DNA of 64,000 nucleotides, from NCBI GenBank assembly GCA_016777225.1, contig JADHRW010000001.1, positions 1-64,000 of the forward strand, written 5' to 3'. The position numbers and the translations under genes were made by a program. Of the stretch, positions 59,599 through 64,000 are shown piece by piece. The notes below the pieces were generated by a model. It had not been told where the DNA came from. It saw only the letters and a list, made by a program, of their open reading frames with translations, and did no database searches. Positions within the stretch are counted from its first letter, which is position 1. Each line of letters opens with the position of its first letter. The stretch is from Candidatus Thalassarchaeum sp. (GTDB taxonomy: Archaea; Thermoplasmatota; Poseidoniia; Poseidoniales; Thalassarchaeaceae).

Positions 59599-61743
59599 AT
59601 GGAACCGATTATGACCGTCGTCCTTATGCTAGCAATTGTTGTTTGTGCCTACATGGCATGGAACATAGGTGCCAATGATGTTGCTAATGCAATGGGGACC
59701 TCTGTGGGTTCCAGAGCCTTAACATTGAGACAAGCAGTAATCATTGCTGCTGTGTTCGAATTCTGCGGAGCTTTCTTTGCAGGTGATGCAGTTACAGATA
59801 CTGTTAGAAAGGGTATCTTAAATATGGATTTAGCCGATGAAGCTCTAACTAATTCGAGTGCATTTGTAAATGATCTGATGTTCGGATTTATTGCAGCAAT
59901 GATGGCTGCAGCTGTTTGGCTAACAATAGCAACTCGTTTTGGTTTACCTGTATCTACCACTCACTCAATTATTGGTGGAATAGTGGGGGTAGGATTAGTT
60001 CTGGAAGTGCAACATAATGCGACACTAATTGATTGGGAAGTTGTGAGAAAAGTAGTCATGTCTTGGGTTGCAAGTCCATTGATGGGAGGAATTCTTGCTT
60101 TCTTCACATTCTTCATCGTTCGCGTGAGTATTCTTGATGCAGATGATCCCATTGGGAGATCAAGATGGTTGGCACCTATCCTTGCACTACCTACATTCTT
60201 CACATTAGGTCTAGCATTACAATTCAAAGCTCTAAAGGGATTTATTTCCAGGGCAGACTCAGAAGGATGGATCGAAGATAAGAATGATTGGCTACCTGTA
60301 AAAGAAAACGGAGTGTTCAACCCTTTGGCAGAAAATGCTTGGTTTCCAATCAATTCATTAATTGTAGCATTTATCATAGGATGTATTGCATCATCAATCC
60401 TATGGTATGTTTTGAGAGACTATGATTTCAAGAAACAGCGCGAAGGCTTTCAAGGAGTGGAGAAGATTTTCGTCTGGCTACAGATAATTACTGCGGCTTA
60501 TGTTGCATTCGCTCATGGTGCTAACGATAGATCAAATGCAATCGGTCCAATGGCTGCAGTATACGATATTCTATCTAGTGGTGCATACTTAAATGGAACT
60601 TTGCCGGAAGAAGTTGCTGTCCCACTTTGGTTAGTCCTACTAGGATCCGTAGGTATTGCAGTTGGTGTAGTTACATGGGGATGGAGAGTAATGGAAACAA
60701 TTGGTACTAAGATTACCGACATTACACCTACAAGAGGATTCGCAGCAGAATTCGGTGCCGCAACAACAATCCTGATTTTCTCGATGCCGTTCTTAGCAGT
60801 CCCTGTATCAACTACTCATACACTAGTTGGATCGGTTGTAGGAGTAGGTTTAGCAGGAGGGGCAAAGAATGTCGATTTCAGAGTATTTGGAAAGATAGCT
60901 GCATCTTGGGTTGCAAGTCTTCCTGCTGCAGGATTTGGTGCTGTAACACTATACGTTGCTATGGGTTCAGACCCATTGAAATTAATTGTCGTACTTCCTA
61001 TCTCATTCTTGCTAGTAGGCTATGTAATATGGAAAACTAGTGGTGATGAAATATTTGTAGAAGATGCATTGGCAGATGCTGGAGCAGATAGTGGAAAATA
61101 TGACCCTACAGTTTTCGAATTATTCCACACTCATGCAGAAGCAGTAGAAGAGACCGTCAACCACATGTTAAGTGCAGTAAAAAAGAGCGCATCTGGAGAA
61201 GATGCATCAGAAGAAATTGATGCTACAATTAAGGCTGAGTTGAAAGCAGACGATATCAAAAATGCATTGAGAGAGAAAGTGAGCAGTAAAGGCTGGAAGC
61301 TACTAATAGACAGCGATGAGTTCCTTTACATGCTTGGAAGACAAGACAGAATAGCAGATTATGCACAAAATGTTGCTGAACAGCTGTCTTTCAGAGAACT
61401 TTACACTAATGAAGAAGCAAGAAAAATGGTAATCGAGATGGCTGAAGCAGTACAAAAGACTGCAGCCATTTACGAAGATACTGTTCTACACCTGAGAGAT
61501 CTAACACTTTCTGGATATACCAAGAAAGGAAGAACTGAGTTAAGAGAATTAATCCATCGAGTAAACCTTGCAGAACATGAGGCAGACTTAGTTGAAAGTC
61601 GTGCAGCAGGGTTCGTATTTAGAGAAGGAGTAGATGAACCTCTTGCAGCAGTACATATGTATAGAGTATTACAAAGACTCGATGATGTTGCAAATTCTTG
61701 TGAAGATGCAGCTAACGCATTCTTACCGATTGTTTACAGTTAG
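59599..61743 (+). CDS. Pit-family inorganic phosphate transporter fused to C-terminal PhoU/DUF47-like domain
   Basis: 'AWNIGANDVANAMGTSVGSRALT', 'GLPVSTTHSIIGGIVGVG', 'AFAHGANDRSNAIGPMAAV', 'AVPVSTTHTLVGSVVGVG'; C-terminal about 200 aa PhoU-like helices. Confidence 0.92.
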   Translation: MEPIMTVVLMLAIVVCAYMAWNIGANDVANAMGTSVGSRALTLRQAVIIAAVFEFCGAFFAGDAVTDTVRKGILNMDLADEALTNSSAFVNDLMFGFIAAMMAAAVWLTIATRFGLPVSTTHSIIGGIVGVGLVLEVQHNATLIDWEVVRKVVMSWVASPLMGGILAFFTFFIVRVSILDADDPIGRSRWLAPILALPTFFTLGLALQFKALKGFISRADSEGWIEDKNDWLPVKENGVFNPLAENAWFPINSLIVAFIIGCIASSILWYVLRDYDFKKQREGFQGVEKIFVWLQIITAAYVAFAHGANDRSNAIGPMAAVYDILSSGAYLNGTLPEEVAVPLWLVLLGSVGIAVGVVTWGWRVMETIGTKITDITPTRGFAAEFGAATTILIFSMPFLAVPVSTTHTLVGSVVGVGLAGGAKNVDFRVFGKIAASWVASLPAAGFGAVTLYVAMGSDPLKLIVVLPISFLLVGYVIWKTSGDEIFVEDALADAGADSGKYDPTVFELFHTHAEAVEETVNHMLSAVKKSASGEDASEEIDATIKAELKADDIKNALREKVSSKGWKLLIDSDEFLYMLGRQDRIADYAQNVAEQLSFRELYTNEEARKMVIEMAEAVQKTAAIYEDTVLHLRDLTLSGYTKKGRTELRELIHRVNLAEHEADLVESRAAGFVFREGVDEPLAAVHMYRVLQRLDDVANSCEDAANAFLPIVYS

Positions 61744-62528
61744 TTAGACCAACCGATTTCTTCTAGTAGGGAATTAACATCGGTAGATTGAATCTTATTT
61801 AGAGTAGGTTCGAAGACTCTCCAAGCAGCATATCCAACAAACATACCAGAAAATAAATCAAACATGTAATGTTGTTTTGTTGTAAGAATACTAATGCATA
61901 ATAATGACCATTCTATCCACAGTAGAACTAAGAATGGTTTTGCCCACTTAGTTTCTGAATAATTATTATTTAACCAATGAGTCATCATTCTTGCAAGACA
62001 ATATGAATGAACAATGTGCAAACTTGGCCATGCATTCCAGGGCTTATCAGATGTATGTATAAATTCAAACAGAATTGTCTCTATACCATTCATTGAGTCC
62101 CAGTCAATAGCATCTCTCATGTCAACTTCTGCAGGAAATAGTAGAAAGAAAATTACACAAAATAGTGTAGCTAAGATCAGCATTTGCATTGCTGAAACTA
62201 ATTCTAAACGACCTTTATCATCCTTGGGAGCTAAAATTAATGTAGCAGGATAGAATAAATACAAAGCAGCATATGGAATAATCATCCAATTAATTACTGG
62301 AACTGAGCGATCATAAGAATTCTCAGGGAATACCGAAAATGCATCATTAAGATATAAATGTGCAATATTATTCGAACCGAAATAAGGTACTGCAATGAAT
62401 ATTATACCCAGTAAAAATACTTCCAATGGAAATAAATTCCCATTCATCATTTCACGACGAGTCCATGTTTTCCCCCAGAAACCTTTCCAAGGGAATGTCA
62501 GTTTTTGTAACTTTGACAATTCTTCCAT
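61740..62528 (-). CDS. PAP2-superfamily membrane protein (inositol-phosphorylceramide-synthase-like)
   Basis: 'NAWPSLHIVHSYCLA' and 'TKQHYMFDLFSGMFVGYAAW' PAP2 signature motifs. Confidence 0.78.
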   Translation of the reverse strand: MEELSKLQKLTFPWKGFWGKTWTRREMMNGNLFPLEVFLLGIIFIAVPYFGSNNIAHLYLNDAFSVFPENSYDRSVPVINWMIIPYAALYLFYPATLILAPKDDKGRLELVSAMQMLILATLFCVIFFLLFPAEVDMRDAIDWDSMNGIETILFEFIHTSDKPWNAWPSLHIVHSYCLARMMTHWLNNNYSETKWAKPFLVLLWIEWSLLCISILTTKQHYMFDLFSGMFVGYAAWRVFEPTLNKIQSTDVNSLLEEIGWSN

Positions 62529-62584
62529 GAGACACTACGAAAAATTAACTGTATTTAGTATAATTGATAAAAATAGAGATTTCT

Positions 62585-63190
62585 TCAATCTAGGTAAACT
62601 ATACGATCAGCCATTCTTTCTGCTATTTTGGGGTCATGAGTGACATATATAGCAGGTATTGATAATGACTTAATCATTTTCCTCACCTCTAATGATAGTG
62701 ATTCTTTTATATTTGAATCTAAGCTAGATAGAGGTTCATCTAGAAGTATCATTTTTGGTTCTGCGATTAAAGAACGTGCTAGTGCAACTCGCTGAGATTC
62801 ACCACCTGAGAGATTCTGAATCTTACGAGTACCAAAATCCTTCAAACCTACTAACTCAAGCATCTCAGATATCTTATTAATTGAATGATTAGGTGGCAGA
62901 CCAAATCTAAGATTTTCATGTACATTTAAGTGAGGGAACAATGCAAGATTTTGAAATACCATTCCAATTCCTCTTTTCTCAGGAGGGAGATTTTTCAAGT
63001 CTTTACCGTTAAATAATATCTTTCCAGAATCACTTTCCTCTAAACCACAGATAATTCTCAAAAGAGTAGATTTACCTGAACCAGATGGCCCTAGTAACGC
63101 TACAATTTCATTATTATCTACTTTTAAATTGAAGTTGGATAATACTAAATCACCATAAGATTTAGTAATATTTTCACAAGATAGCATCAA
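62585..63190 (-). CDS. ABC transporter ATP-binding protein
   Basis: LLGPSGSGKSTLLRIICGLEE, LSGGESQRVALARSLIAEPKMILLDEPLSSLD. Confidence 0.93.
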   Translation of the reverse strand: MMLSCENITKSYGDLVLSNFNLKVDNNEIVALLGPSGSGKSTLLRIICGLEESDSGKILFNGKDLKNLPPEKRGIGMVFQNLALFPHLNVHENLRFGLPPNHSINKISEMLELVGLKDFGTRKIQNLSGGESQRVALARSLIAEPKMILLDEPLSSLDSNIKESLSLEVRKMIKSLSIPAIYVTHDPKIAERMADRIVYLD

Positions 63191-64000
63191 AATTCACCCC
63201 CACTACCAACTGGTCTGAATCGCTCCACACTAATGAATAAAACTAATGTAATCAATAACAAAATTGTTCCTGCAGCATTTGCAGCGGGTCTCAATATAGG
63301 ATCGTACCCGGGTCTACTTAGTAAATCACCAATCATTACTGGGAGTGTTGTATATTCAGTAAATCTCAATACTACCCAAGATGCACCAAATTCTCCTAGT
63401 GATATTGCGAAAACAAGACTTGATGCGACAATAATTGAAGGAGTTAACAGAGATATACGTATGAAAATTAATCTTTTTAGATAATTTGCTCCTAGTAATG
63501 ATGCAGCTTCTTCAAGACGAGGATTAAGATTTCTCATTGCAGGTAAAAGAACTCTGACGACGAAAGGAGTTGTTAACATTAAGTGACCATACAATGGAAT
63601 CCACCAACTTCGAGCTATTTCAGGATCTGTACGCATTAAACCGAGTAATACCCCTAATCCGACCATTACTGCAGATAATGCTAGAGGCAACATTACTAAA
63701 ACATCTAAAATAGTTGCAGATTTGGGATTTGTTTTTTCTAAGTTGAAAATTGTATCTGCAAGTAAGAAACCTATAGGTAGTGACAAAAAAATAGTCATTA
63801 GAGCATATCCAATTGATGTCTTGAGTGACTGGTAGGCATTTGTTGGAGAACGACTTCCTCCAAATGCAGATTCCCAACCATCTAAGGAAAAAGTCATCAT
63901 ATTATTTTCTCTAATCATAAATGAAGAAGAGATGAGAGATAACATTGGAGAAATAATAAAAATCAACATTAAGATGATATAGAGTCCTCGTAATGATTTG
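63187..64000 (-). CDS. ABC transporter permease (thiamine/iron/molybdate importer-like), probably truncated by the window edge
   Basis: EAA-loop 'LEEAASLLGANYLKRLIFIRISLLTPSIIV'; the reading frame stays open through 64000 (KSLRGLYIILMLIFII...). Confidence 0.85.
   Translation of the reverse strand, partial: KSLRGLYIILMLIFIISPMLSLISSSFMIRENNMMTFSLDGWESAFGGSRSPTNAYQSLKTSIGYALMTIFLSLPIGFLLADTIFNLEKTNPKSATILDVLVMLPLALSAVMVGLGVLLGLMRTDPEIARSWWIPLYGHLMLTTPFVVRVLLPAMRNLNPRLEEAASLLGANYLKRLIFIRISLLTPSIIVASSLVFAISLGEFGASWVVLRFTEYTTLPVMIGDLLSRPGYDPILRPAANAAGTILLLITLVLFISVERFRPVGSGGEF

Overview
AT-rich archaeal chromosome segment. Gene content (L44e, L37e, S27e, aIF2-alpha, Nop10, Nob1, PolD small subunit DP1, archaeal-type TyrRS, tRNAs) identifies an archaeon; the marine-style surface proteins (TSP3-like DxDxDG repeats, 'MGC.D..A.NYD' repeats), acyl-CoA dehydrogenases and ETF suggest a marine Thermoplasmatota / Marine Group II (Poseidoniales)-like organism, which is inference. 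The window is densely coding, with three tRNAs and no rRNA, CRISPR array or transposase that I could support. The most unusual region is a phosphate island at about 44.7-61.7 kb. It has a 1138-aa lipoprotein with three tandem PstS domains, oversized PstC (773 aa) and PstA (1195 aa) permeases with acidic Ca-repeat-like ectodomains, PstB, PhoU, a collagen-like secreted lipoprotein, an AbrB-PhoU-type regulator, and a Pit permease fused to a PhoU-like domain. Several of its promoters share a palindrome, CTATATA-N3-TATATAG. Next to it is a chimeric scar of a lost second pstB. Other highlights are a candidate protein with three divergent histone-fold-like segments (41.8-42.7 kb), a bacterial-type class II CCA-adding enzyme alongside CCA-encoding tRNAs, a Cas4/RecB-like nuclease joined to OB folds, and an MscS pseudogene remnant. 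All functional calls come from reading motifs by eye; no searches were run.
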